Source of the DNA: Falsiroseomonas algicola | GTDB taxonomy: Bacteria > Pseudomonadota > Alphaproteobacteria > Acetobacterales > Acetobacteraceae | Assembly (NCBI RefSeq): GCF_011040385.1 | Contig: NZ_JAAIKB010000003.1 | Span: forward strand, 186,001 to 250,000 | Direction of reading: 5' to 3' | DNA: 64,000 nt | Part shown: positions 23,002-30,494 of the stretch, piece by piece | How the letters are laid out: each line of letters begins with the position of its first letter | Position numbering within the stretch: position 1 is the first letter of the stretch | Position numbers and translations under genes: made by a program | The notes under the pieces: model-generated | Database searches by the model: none | The model's input: only the letters and a program-made list of their open reading frames with translations | What the model was told of the DNA's origin: nothing

Positions 23002-23030
23002 TATAGCAATTTCTTTAACGATTGCGACAA
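23002..23030 (-). promoter_or_regulatory. probable promoter of the DctP-kinase operon
   Basis: Minus-strand TTGTCG (23030-23025) and GCTATA (23007-23002) are separated by exactly 17 bases in a locally AT-richer patch. The adjacent ACCACGTGGT palindrome (22993-23002) overlaps the expected start site and could be an operator. Confidence 0.5.
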
Positions 23031-23134
23031 CCCTAACGCGAGTCAGCGCAATCGCCATCGCGTGTTCATGCGAAAACGGCGGATTTTGCCACGCGATTGG
23101 GCAAGGCTTTACCCCGGATCGGGGTCGCCGCCTC

Positions 23135-23461
23135 TCAGGGCAGCATGTCGCGCAGCCAGGCTTCCGAGTCCGGCGGCAGGCCCGCCCAGGACGCCTTGGG
23201 GCCGACAGTCGTCACCAGCAGCAGGCCCGTGCGCCGGAAGCCCCGCCGCGCCAGCGCGCGCTGGAAATGGCTCACGAGGTAGGAGGGGGAGAGGTCGGTG
23301 GAGACGAGGATGCTGTCATCGGCCACCGCCCAATGGGCGTCCGCCACCTCCCAGATCGCGTCGCGAACGGCCTTGCGCATGCCCTCCGCCCCGCCGGCCT
23401 CGGGGCTCGCGCCTTCGGCATCGGCGGCATCGGGGCGATGGATGACGAGGGACAGGCTCAT
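23135..23461 (-). CDS. conserved-looking small protein of unknown function
   Basis: A 108-residue soluble protein (MSLSLVIHRPDAAD...). It alternates strands and helices: DAIWEVADAHWAVADDSILVS, then SPSYLVSHFQRALARRGFRR, then TGLLLVTTVGPKASWAGLP. It has no signal peptide or membrane segment. I do not recognise a family; the strand-helix pattern would fit a small double-stranded beta-alpha fold. It lies on the minus strand between the glycosyltransferase and the kinase operon, about 80 bases after the former. Confidence 0.5.
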   Translation of the reverse strand: MSLSLVIHRPDAADAEGASPEAGGAEGMRKAVRDAIWEVADAHWAVADDSILVSTDLSPSYLVSHFQRALARRGFRRTGLLLVTTVGPKASWAGLPPDSEAWLRDMLP

Positions 23462-23543
23462 GGCTGGATTGTCGCCGCAATCCGTGGCGCCGTGAAGCCC
23501 GCGATGCGGCCGGTGATGCGCGGCGAGCCGAGGGCCCGGCCTG

Positions 23544-25154
23544 CTACAGGCCGGCCGCTGCCCGATCCTGCCGCCAGGCGAGGGTGTCCTCCATCAGGCC
23601 AAGCTCCACCAGCGCATCGGGGCCGGTGAAGGGGCGCGCCAGCGGCCCTGCGAGGGAGAAGGCCGGGTCCGCTTCCAGCTTGCGGAGGTAGCGCCGGTAT
23701 TCCCGGGACCCGTCGTAGTGGATGCCCCGCGTCACCGCATCCACGGCCCGCTCATGGAAATCCTGCAGGAATTTGTAGTGCAGCAGCACGCCGCTCGGCT
23801 GTTCGGCGGCCAGGCGCATCGGCGCGATCCTGTGGGTGGAGGCGAGCAGCGCCGCGCCTTCCCGCCAACGGATCAGTGGCAGCTTGGTGACGGTCGGCGA
23901 TCGCGGCGGGGCCCAGGCCCGGAAGCGGGCGGACACGCGCAGGCCGGGGACGCGCAGGCCAAGGTTGAACAGCTTCTGTCGCAGCCAGCGCAGGCCATTG
24001 GCCGGATCGGCTTCCGGGAAGAACAGCCGCTCCCTGATCCCGCCATAGTCCAGCGTGCCGGGAAAGTCCTCGATCCGCTCCCGCCGCAGCCGGGGCGGCT
24101 CGAACAGCGGGGCGGCTTCGCTCAGATCCTCGCCCGGCCGATAGGCGCAGTCGGTCAGGGGGCCGCGAGGGAAGCAGTCCAGCATGATCGTGCGAAAGGC
24201 CTCGGCCCCCTGGGCGTCCAGGTGGCGTGTCAGGGCCGGCAGGCCGACACGGTCGCTGCCGGGGAAGACCAGCTGCTCGTCCGCGTCCAGCACCAGGGCC
24301 CAGTGGCCGCGGCCCCAGGCATCCAGCACCGCATTCGTCCAGGTGATGCCGAAGGAGGAGGCCGCATAGTCACCAGGCGCGTCGATCAGGTGCGCGCCCG
24401 CCCTCTGCGCCACGTCGCGGGTTCCATCGGTGGAGCGGTTGTCGATGACGATGAAGCGGTCGACGCCGAGCTGGCGCGCCGCCTCGATGGCCGCCGGCAG
24501 GCGCAACTCCTCGTTCCGCACCACCAGCAGGGCGAGGATCTCGCCCGGCCGCGGCGCGGGTGGCGGGCCGATCGGGGCCAGGCCGTCCGGCAGGCTCGGC
24601 ACGGGGGCCCGCGCCTGGGCGCTGGTGCCCGCCAGGGCGCGGGCAGCGATGACGGGATCGTCGCCGAAGGGGCCGGCGAAAGGCAGGCCGCTGCCGAAGG
24701 CGGCCGGCAGGTCGGCCAGGGAGAGCGCGGCCCCATCGGGCCGCCGATGCGCCAGCGGGGCGGCGGGGCGCGGCAGGGCGCTGCGTGCCCGCTCCGCCAG
24801 GGCGGCGGCATCCGCCGCGCCGTCACCGAGGCGCCTGGCGGTTGCCGCGGACAAGCACCAGGCATCGCCGGCGTCCCGGCCAGGATGGTCGCCCGCCCGC
24901 AGCGCGGCCGCGATCTCCGCCGGCGGCCGGACCGGCAGCGCGCCGGGTGGCAGCCAGGCCAGCGCGACCAGGGCGGGGTCGGAGAGGGCCTGGCGCAGCG
25001 CCGGCCCGTCATCCGCGCTGACCGGGCGGGCGCCCCAGCCTGCCAGCCGGTCCGCCACCCGCGCGGCGGCGCCCAGCACCACCACCCCCGCGAGCGGCGG
25101 GGCGAGTGCCTCGGCAAGGGCCGCGGGAGGAGAACGAGTGGCGGTCACGGTCAA
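23544..25154 (-). CDS. family 2-like glycosyltransferase with N-terminal extension
   Basis: This protein of about 536 residues has two parts. The first about 200 residues are Ala/Pro-rich and contain a Rossmann-like segment (GVVVLGAAARVADRLAGWGARPV) with no recognised function. From about residue 205 on is a GT-A domain of the type that starts VVRNEELRLPAAIEAARQLGVD, with FIVIDNRSTDGTRD and LVLDADEQLVFPG (DxD-like). Long unique segments follow, ending LLHYKFLQDFHERA. Its place at the edge of a polysaccharide locus supports a role in glycan assembly. The start is uncertain: TTG at 25154 has GGAG upstream, while GTG at 25226 would add 24 residues. Confidence 0.72.
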   Translation of the reverse strand: MTVTATRSPPAALAEALAPPLAGVVVLGAAARVADRLAGWGARPVSADDGPALRQALSDPALVALAWLPPGALPVRPPAEIAAALRAGDHPGRDAGDAWCLSAATARRLGDGAADAAALAERARSALPRPAAPLAHRRPDGAALSLADLPAAFGSGLPFAGPFGDDPVIAARALAGTSAQARAPVPSLPDGLAPIGPPPAPRPGEILALLVVRNEELRLPAAIEAARQLGVDRFIVIDNRSTDGTRDVAQRAGAHLIDAPGDYAASSFGITWTNAVLDAWGRGHWALVLDADEQLVFPGSDRVGLPALTRHLDAQGAEAFRTIMLDCFPRGPLTDCAYRPGEDLSEAAPLFEPPRLRRERIEDFPGTLDYGGIRERLFFPEADPANGLRWLRQKLFNLGLRVPGLRVSARFRAWAPPRSPTVTKLPLIRWREGAALLASTHRIAPMRLAAEQPSGVLLHYKFLQDFHERAVDAVTRGIHYDGSREYRRYLRKLEADPAFSLAGPLARPFTGPDALVELGLMEDTLAWRQDRAAAGL

Positions 25155-25235
25155 GGCGTTCTCCGGTCCATCGGGCGGCAGGGCAGCGTAACGTGACGAC
25201 TGCGGCCCGGTTGCGGCTTGCGCCACGGTGGTGGC

Positions 25236-26174
25236 TCAGCTGGGGGAGGCGCTGCCCGTGGTCTCGGCGGCGACGCTGGCCGGCGCGGCCGCCCGGCGCC
25301 CGCGCCACCAGGCAAGCGTGCCGCGCACCACGATGCCGGCGCGCCGCTTGATGTCGCGCAGCCCCTCCTTCACCTCGGTCCGCCAGAAGAAGGGCTTCAC
25401 GGGGTGCCACAGCATGTCGGGCCGCGTGCCCATCCGGTAGAGCGGCGGCTTGAAGACCAGCGTGCCGGGGGAGAGGTTCACCTGCAGCGGCGTGTTGGTG
25501 TAGTGGCGGCCGCGATAGCGCTGCGGCGTCATCGGCCCGTCGCCGCCGAGGTCGATGACCGTGAGGCCGGCTTCCATGCCGAGCGTCGGCCAGGTCGCCT
25601 CGCAATGGCCGCCCCAGCCTTCGCGGTAGGCGGCATCCATCACACGCATCATGGCGGCGGAGGCGCGGTATATCGGCAGGAAGGCGCGCCACTGGCGCGA
25701 TTCCGGCAGCGGCATCGGCGCGCTGAGCGAGGGCCAGTTGTACCAGTCCGGATCGCTGTCGCGCGGGATCAGGCCGGGCGCCAGCAGGTCGGCCTCATCA
25801 TCCTCGAAGGCGTCGAGGAAGCGGCGCCAGCGGCCGGAGTAGCGGACATCGTATTCCACCACCCAGTAGCGCGCATGCTGCGGCTGGGCGCGGTAGTAGT
25901 GCAGCGCGATCAGGTCCGTGTGCCCGCCGGCCCAGAGCGTCCAGGCCTCGCCCCCGGATTTCGCGGGGTAGCCCGGGAACCGCATCTCCGGCGTGCGGAC
26001 GATGTGGTGTGGCACGTCGGCGAGGCGCTTCGGGACCGGCGCGCCCGGGCCCAGGTGGATGATCACCACGGGCCGGTAATGGGCGGGGCAGGCGGCGCGC
26101 AGGCGGTCGAAGGCGCGCGCCGCCCAGCGGTCGAAGAAATGGGTCTGGAACAGCAGCGCGGTGGTTGGCGGCAT
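25236..26174 (-). CDS. polysaccharide-locus protein of unknown function, paralog A
   Basis: This 312-residue protein is clearly paralogous to the gene at 29545-30477. Shared blocks are LLFQTHFFD near the N-terminus, WxLWGGGHxDLIxLH, EYDVxxxGxWxxFxDAFE, ADLL, HWVCWPSL/WYNWPSL, GGHxEATW, IxDxGGxGP, FxKPxxYRxGTRxDxLWHPVKP. The conserved acidic residues (EYDV, DAFE) and lack of a signal peptide would fit a cytoplasmic sugar-transferring enzyme, but I cannot place it in a numbered family with confidence. The ATG at 26174 matches the start of the paralog. It is divergent from rfbF across a region with an 11-bp inverted repeat. Confidence 0.7.
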   Translation of the reverse strand: MPPTTALLFQTHFFDRWAARAFDRLRAACPAHYRPVVIIHLGPGAPVPKRLADVPHHIVRTPEMRFPGYPAKSGGEAWTLWAGGHTDLIALHYYRAQPQHARYWVVEYDVRYSGRWRRFLDAFEDDEADLLAPGLIPRDSDPDWYNWPSLSAPMPLPESRQWRAFLPIYRASAAMMRVMDAAYREGWGGHCEATWPTLGMEAGLTVIDLGGDGPMTPQRYRGRHYTNTPLQVNLSPGTLVFKPPLYRMGTRPDMLWHPVKPFFWRTEVKEGLRDIKRRAGIVVRGTLAWWRGRRAAAPASVAAETTGSASPS

Positions 26175-26299
26175 GCGAGGCTCTGCTCCCTGCCACGCGC
26201 GGGGCGCGCGAGGCTCCGTGCCGCGCGCGGGACGTGCGCGGTCGTGCAGACGCAACCTGCGCGGTCGGCGTGGGCATTGCGCCTCAACAAGCCGCGACG

Positions 26300-26334
26300 C
26301 ACGCGGTTGCGAGCGGCTGTCTAGCAACCGCGTG
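26300..26334. repeat. 11-bp inverted repeat in the rfbF leader region
   Basis: CACGCGGTTGC and GCAACCGCGTG are perfect arms separated by 13 bases. A second, weaker pair (CGGAAC/GTTCCG) follows shortly after. Both lie in the 246-base space between paralog A and rfbF, which otherwise holds no gene, and could be operators or leader hairpins controlling the polysaccharide genes. Confidence 0.5.
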
Positions 26335-26420
26335 AGTTGCGGAACCTTCTTGTTCCGGCAGCGCTCCCCGGACAGTCGTTCCGGCTGTGCTGCATGGCCG
26401 GACCATCAGGGAATTTCGTC

Positions 26421-27236
26421 ATGACAGTGCGCAAGGCAGTCATCCTCGCCGGCGGCTACGGCACGAGGCTGATGGAGGAGACGGAGACGCGGCCGAAACC
26501 GATGGTCGAGATCGGCGGGCGGCCGATCCTCTGGCACATCATGAAGATCTACTCGGCGCACGGGATCAACGAATTCGTGATCGCGCTGGGCTACAAGGGC
26601 TACATGATCAAGGAGTTCTTCGCGAACTACCGTCTGCACATGTCGGACGTGACCTTCGACTACGGCCGCAACGACATCTCCACCCATGTCGGCCGCGCGG
26701 AAGCCTGGAAGGTGACGCTGGTGGATACGGGGGCGGAGACGATGACCGGCGGGCGCCTGAAGCGGCTGGCCGATTACGTCGGTGACGAGCCCTTCTGCAT
26801 GACCTATGGCGACGGCGTCGCGCAGATCGATATCGGTGGCCTCATCCGCTACCACGAAAGCCATGGCCGCGCCGCGACCGTGACCGCGGTTCGCCCGCCC
26901 AGCCGCTTCGGCGCGCTGGAGACGGACAGCAACGGCCAGGTGCGCAGGTTCCGGGAAAAGCCGCCGGGCGATGGCATGCGGATCAACGGGGGCTTCTTCA
27001 TCCTCTCGCCCCAGGTGCTGGACTACATCCCCGGCGACGAGACGGTGTTCGAGAAGGAGCCGATGGAGCGCCTCGCCGAGGATGGCGAACTGATGGCCTG
27101 GGAGCATGACGGCTTCTGGCATTCCATGGACACGCTGCGGGACAAGCGGGCGCTGGAATCCCTCTGGAGCGCCGGCGACGCGCCCTGGATGAAGCAGCCC
27201 CGCATGGAACGCGCGCCCTCCATCGTCACGGCCTGA
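26421..27236 (+). CDS. rfbF: glucose-1-phosphate cytidylyltransferase
   Basis: This 271-residue nucleotidyltransferase makes CDP-glucose from glucose-1-phosphate and CTP. The N-terminal signature KAVILAGGYGTRLMEETETRPKPM is followed by IGGRPILWHIMKIY, YKGYMIKEFFANY, FCMTYGDGVAQID (metal-binding Asp), VRPPSRFGALE, EKEPMERLAEDGELMAWEHDGFWHSMDT. The IKEYF/AEYF-type motif and the VFEKEP region are typical of RfbF rather than glucose-1-phosphate thymidylyltransferase. CDP-glucose normally feeds 3,6-dideoxyhexose or branched-sugar routes, but no CDP-glucose 4,6-dehydratase (RfbG) is next to it. The methyltransferase-like and SDR genes that follow on the same strand probably modify the nucleotide sugar. 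Confidence 0.9.
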   Translation: MTVRKAVILAGGYGTRLMEETETRPKPMVEIGGRPILWHIMKIYSAHGINEFVIALGYKGYMIKEFFANYRLHMSDVTFDYGRNDISTHVGRAEAWKVTLVDTGAETMTGGRLKRLADYVGDEPFCMTYGDGVAQIDIGGLIRYHESHGRAATVTAVRPPSRFGALETDSNGQVRRFREKPPGDGMRINGGFFILSPQVLDYIPGDETVFEKEPMERLAEDGELMAWEHDGFWHSMDTLRDKRALESLWSAGDAPWMKQPRMERAPSIVTA

Positions 27237-27247
27237 GGTTCGCCGGC

Positions 27248-28435
27248 ATGCCGAGGCTGGGGGAGGCGCCCTGGCGGGGTGCGCCGCTCGGCGCCCCGAT
27301 GGCGCCGACCTGCCGCTGCTGCGGCCTGGGATTGGAAGAAGGGGTCGCGGATTTCGGCCTGGCACCGATGGCCTCCGGGCCGGTGCCGGCGGATGCGGCA
27401 CTGCCCTTCCATCCGCTGCGGCTCCTTGTCTGTTCCGACTGCCGGCTGGTGCAGCAGCCCGGCTGCATCCCGCAGGCGCCGCCACCGCAGTCACCCCCCC
27501 CGTGGCGCGAGGAAGCCTTCGCGGCGGAGGCCATCGCCGGGCTGCGCCTGGATGGCTGGACGCCGGTGGCGGAGATCGGCCCAGGCGCCATGCTGCCGGC
27601 CTTCGCCCGGCGCGGGATCCCGACGCTGCGGCAGGACGCGCAGGGCTTCGGCATCGGCGAGGCGCGGCGATTGCGGGCGGAGGGGCTGGAGCCCGTCCTG
27701 TTGCTGGTGCCCGACGCGATGGCGGAGGTCGCGGCGCTGCACGATCTTGTCGCGGGCATCCGCGAATGGCTGGCGCCGGGTGGCATCGCGGTGCTGGAGA
27801 TGCCGTCGCTGCAACGCCTGATGGAAGGAAGGCGGATCAACCTGGTGCGGCATGGGCGCCTGTCCTGGTTCACGCTGGCGACGGCGGAGATGGTGCTGGC
27901 GCAACACGGCCTCGTCATCTTCGATGTCGCCCGCACCGGGCGCGAGGGCGGCGGGCTGCGGCTGCTGGCCCGCCATGCGGAGGACCGCTTCAAGCCGCTG
28001 ACCTCGACGATCGAGGCCCTGCGGCGGGAGGAGACGGCCGCCGGCCTTGGCGCCGCCGCGGCCTATCGCGACTTCGCGCGGCAGCTGGTGGAGGCGAAAT
28101 GCGCGCTGCTCGATTTCCTGGTCGGCGCGCAGCGCGGCGGACGACACGTGGTGGGGATCGGCGTGCCGGATGGCGCGGCGACGCTGCTGACCTGGTGCGG
28201 AGTCGGACCCGAACTGCTGGCCTTCACCGTGGACGACGACCCGCGGCATGAGGGGATGGTGCTGCCCGGCACCAGCATCCCGATCCGCCCGCCCTCCGCG
28301 CTCGTCGCCGCGCGGCCGGACTACGTCCTCGTGCTGTCCGCCGTATCCCGCGCGGAGCTTGCTTCCGGCCTGCCCGACATCCGGGCCTGGGGCGGACGCT
28401 ATGTCGTGCCTCTTCCCACCATCGACATCTTCTGA
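27248..28435 (+). CDS. sugar C-methyltransferase-like protein with altered active site
   Basis: This 395-residue protein has the layout of nucleotide-sugar C-methyltransferases. It has an N-terminal zinc site (CRCCG and CSDCRLVQ), a degenerate central SAM-binding fold (VAEIGPGAMLPAFARRGIP) and the C-terminal domain (GGLRLLARHAE onward, ending RYVVPLPTIDIF). In active enzymes such as TcaB9 the segment after the methylation domain reads YHEHFSYFSLL, with Tyr, Glu and His catalytic; here the aligned segment is RHGRLSWFTLA, so Tyr, Glu and the second His are lost. It may have changed chemistry or be a binding protein. It starts 11 bases after rfbF and 11 bases before the SDR gene, in one operon. 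Confidence 0.78.
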   Translation: MPRLGEAPWRGAPLGAPMAPTCRCCGLGLEEGVADFGLAPMASGPVPADAALPFHPLRLLVCSDCRLVQQPGCIPQAPPPQSPPPWREEAFAAEAIAGLRLDGWTPVAEIGPGAMLPAFARRGIPTLRQDAQGFGIGEARRLRAEGLEPVLLLVPDAMAEVAALHDLVAGIREWLAPGGIAVLEMPSLQRLMEGRRINLVRHGRLSWFTLATAEMVLAQHGLVIFDVARTGREGGGLRLLARHAEDRFKPLTSTIEALRREETAAGLGAAAAYRDFARQLVEAKCALLDFLVGAQRGGRHVVGIGVPDGAATLLTWCGVGPELLAFTVDDDPRHEGMVLPGTSIPIRPPSALVAARPDYVLVLSAVSRAELASGLPDIRAWGGRYVVPLPTIDIF

Positions 28436-28446
28436 GGAAGAATTCC

Positions 28447-29538
28447 ATGCGCATCCTGATCACCGGCAACATGGGCTATGTCGGGCCCGTGGTCGCGGCG
28501 CATCTGCGCGCGACGATCCCCGGCGCCACGCTGATCGGCTACGACGCCGCCTTCTTCGCGGATTGCCTGACGACGCCGGAGGGCCTGCCGGAGTCGGTGC
28601 TCGACGCGCAGCATTTCGGCGATGTGCGCGACCTGCCCTCCGCCCTGCTGCAGGATGTGGACGCGGTGGTGCACCTGGCCGCCATCTCCAACGACCCGAT
28701 GGGCCTGCGGTATGAGGCGCCGACGGCGGAGATCAATGCGCGCGCCTCCCTCCGCCTTGCCGCGCTGGCGCGGGAAGCCGGCGTCTCGCGCTTCGTCTTC
28801 GCCTCCTCCTGCTCCATCTACGGCTTCGCCGAGGGCGGGCCGCGGAAGGAAGGCGATGCGCTGAACCCGCTGACCGCCTATGCCCGCAGCAAGGTGGCGA
28901 CGGAGGAAGGGCTGCATGCCATGGCGCCGCGCGACATGACCGTGACCTGCCTGCGCTTCGCCACCGCCTGCGGTGCCTCCCCCCGCACGCGGCTCGACCT
29001 GGTGCTGAACGACTTCGTCGCGGGCGCGCTGGCCAATGGCGAGATCAGCGTGCTGTCGGATGGCACGCCCTGGCGCCCGTTGATCGAGGTGCGCGACATG
29101 GCGCGAGCCATCGAATGGGCGATCACGCGCGATCCCGGCGCGGGCGGCCGTGTGCTGAGCGTGAATGCGGGATCGGATGGCTGGAACCTGCAGGTGAAGG
29201 ACCTGGCCGAGGCCTGCGTGCGGGAAATCCCCGGCACGCGGCTTTCCATCAATGCGGACGCGCCGCCGGACAAGCGCAGCTACCGCGTCGATTTCGGCCT
29301 GTTCCGCAGCCTGGCGCCGAACCACCAGCCCCGCATCGGCGTGAGCGAGGCGATCCAGGGCCTGCGGGATGGGCTGAACGCCATCGGCTTCGCCGACCGT
29401 CACTACCGCGAAGGCCGCTTCATCCGCCTGCGCGTGCTGGACGCGCTGCGCAACCGCGGCCGCATCGATGGCGAGCTGCGCCGGCAGACGGGAAACGTGG
29501 CGCAGCCCGCGAATGAGGTCGCCGCCAGCGCGGCCTGA
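28447..29538 (+). CDS. NAD-dependent nucleotide-sugar epimerase/dehydratase (extended SDR)
   Basis: This 363-residue extended short-chain dehydrogenase binds NAD(P) through ITGNMGYVGPVVAAHL. It has the HLAAISNDPMG segment and the catalytic set SSCSIYG (Ser) and YARSK (Tyr and Lys). After these come TCLRFATACGASPRTRLDLVLNDF and a late LSINADAPPDKRSYRVDF. Sequences with the ISNDPMG motif often work on nucleotide-activated deoxysugars in O-antigen loci. Last gene of the rfbF operon, it likely finishes a CDP- or dTDP-linked sugar. The about 30-residue basic and Ala-rich tail is variable. GAGGAAG precedes the ATG. Confidence 0.85.
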   Translation: MRILITGNMGYVGPVVAAHLRATIPGATLIGYDAAFFADCLTTPEGLPESVLDAQHFGDVRDLPSALLQDVDAVVHLAAISNDPMGLRYEAPTAEINARASLRLAALAREAGVSRFVFASSCSIYGFAEGGPRKEGDALNPLTAYARSKVATEEGLHAMAPRDMTVTCLRFATACGASPRTRLDLVLNDFVAGALANGEISVLSDGTPWRPLIEVRDMARAIEWAITRDPGAGGRVLSVNAGSDGWNLQVKDLAEACVREIPGTRLSINADAPPDKRSYRVDFGLFRSLAPNHQPRIGVSEAIQGLRDGLNAIGFADRHYREGRFIRLRVLDALRNRGRIDGELRRQTGNVAQPANEVAASAA

Positions 29539-29544
29539 CGCGCT

Positions 29545-30477
29545 TCAGCCTGGCGCCGGTCCACCCCGGCGCCGGGCGATCCAGGCGAGCAGCGCGCGGC
29601 GCTTGGCGCCGGCGATGACCCGCCATTCGCGGAAGCCCGCGCCGATCTCGTCCTTCCAGTGCCATGGCTTCACGGGATGCCACAGCGTGTCCCGGCGCGT
29701 GCCGACGCGGTACATCGCGGGCTTGGCGAAGAAGGTGCCGGGCGCGAGGTAGAACTGCACGGCGCTGGAGGCGGCGGAGGTGTAGAAGCGCCGCTCATTG
29801 CCCGGCGCGACGAAGGGGCCCTCGCCGCCGATATCCTCGATCGCGAAGCCGCGCAGCGCCGCCAGCGTGGACCAGGTGGCTTCCAGGTGCCCGCCGAAGC
29901 CGGCGGCATAGGCCTCGTCCATCGCGCGGAACATGCGCTGGCTGACGCGGAACAGCGGCAGGAAGGCGGCGGTGGCGGCCTGTGACAGCGCCTCCGGCGT
30001 CTCGATCCCTGCCAGCGAGGGCCAGCAGACCCAGTGCGGGTCGTGCTGCCGCGACCGCACGCAGGTGGTCAGCAGATCGGCCTCGCTGGCCTCGAACGCG
30101 TCGAAGAAGCGGCCCCAATGGCCGGTGAAGGCGACGTCGTATTCCATCACCCAGCAGCGGTCGAAATCCGGCAGTGCGCGCATGGCGTGCAGCGGGATCA
30201 GGTCGCAATGGCCGCCGCCCCAGAGTTCCCAGGGCCGGCCGGTCCAGTCCTCCGCCGCGTTCTTGCGGGGATAGGGCATGGCGCGCAGCTCATCGGTGCG
30301 GACCACGTGGTGGGGGTGGCGCAGCAGGCGCGGCGGCACGGGCTTGCCGGGCGGCAGGTGGATCAGCACGCGGCAGTCGAAATGGGACGGCGCCTGCCGC
30401 ACCAGCCGGCGGAAGGCGCGTTCCGATCCGGCGTCGAAGTAGTGCGTCTGCAACAGCAGCAGCGTGCGGGCGGGCAT
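29545..30477 (-). CDS. polysaccharide-locus protein of unknown function, paralog B
   Basis: This 310-residue protein is paralogous to the gene at 25236-26174 (LLLLQTHYFD, PWELWGGGHCDLIPLH, EYDVAFTGHWGRFFDAFE, GGHLEATWSTLAALRG, KPAMYRVGTRRDTLWHPVKPW). The two copies flank the rfbF-methyltransferase-SDR block on the opposite strand. No signal peptide or membrane helix is visible. The strong conservation of acidic, His and Trp residues suggests an enzyme, perhaps a glycosyltransferase, but the assignment is open. It follows the flippase gene by about 18 bases and is likely co-transcribed with it. An alternative ATG at 30489 would add four residues. Confidence 0.7.
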   Translation of the reverse strand: MPARTLLLLQTHYFDAGSERAFRRLVRQAPSHFDCRVLIHLPPGKPVPPRLLRHPHHVVRTDELRAMPYPRKNAAEDWTGRPWELWGGGHCDLIPLHAMRALPDFDRCWVMEYDVAFTGHWGRFFDAFEASEADLLTTCVRSRQHDPHWVCWPSLAGIETPEALSQAATAAFLPLFRVSQRMFRAMDEAYAAGFGGHLEATWSTLAALRGFAIEDIGGEGPFVAPGNERRFYTSAASSAVQFYLAPGTFFAKPAMYRVGTRRDTLWHPVKPWHWKDEIGAGFREWRVIAGAKRRALLAWIARRRGGPAPG

Positions 30478-30494
30478 CCTGCGCCTCATGCGGG

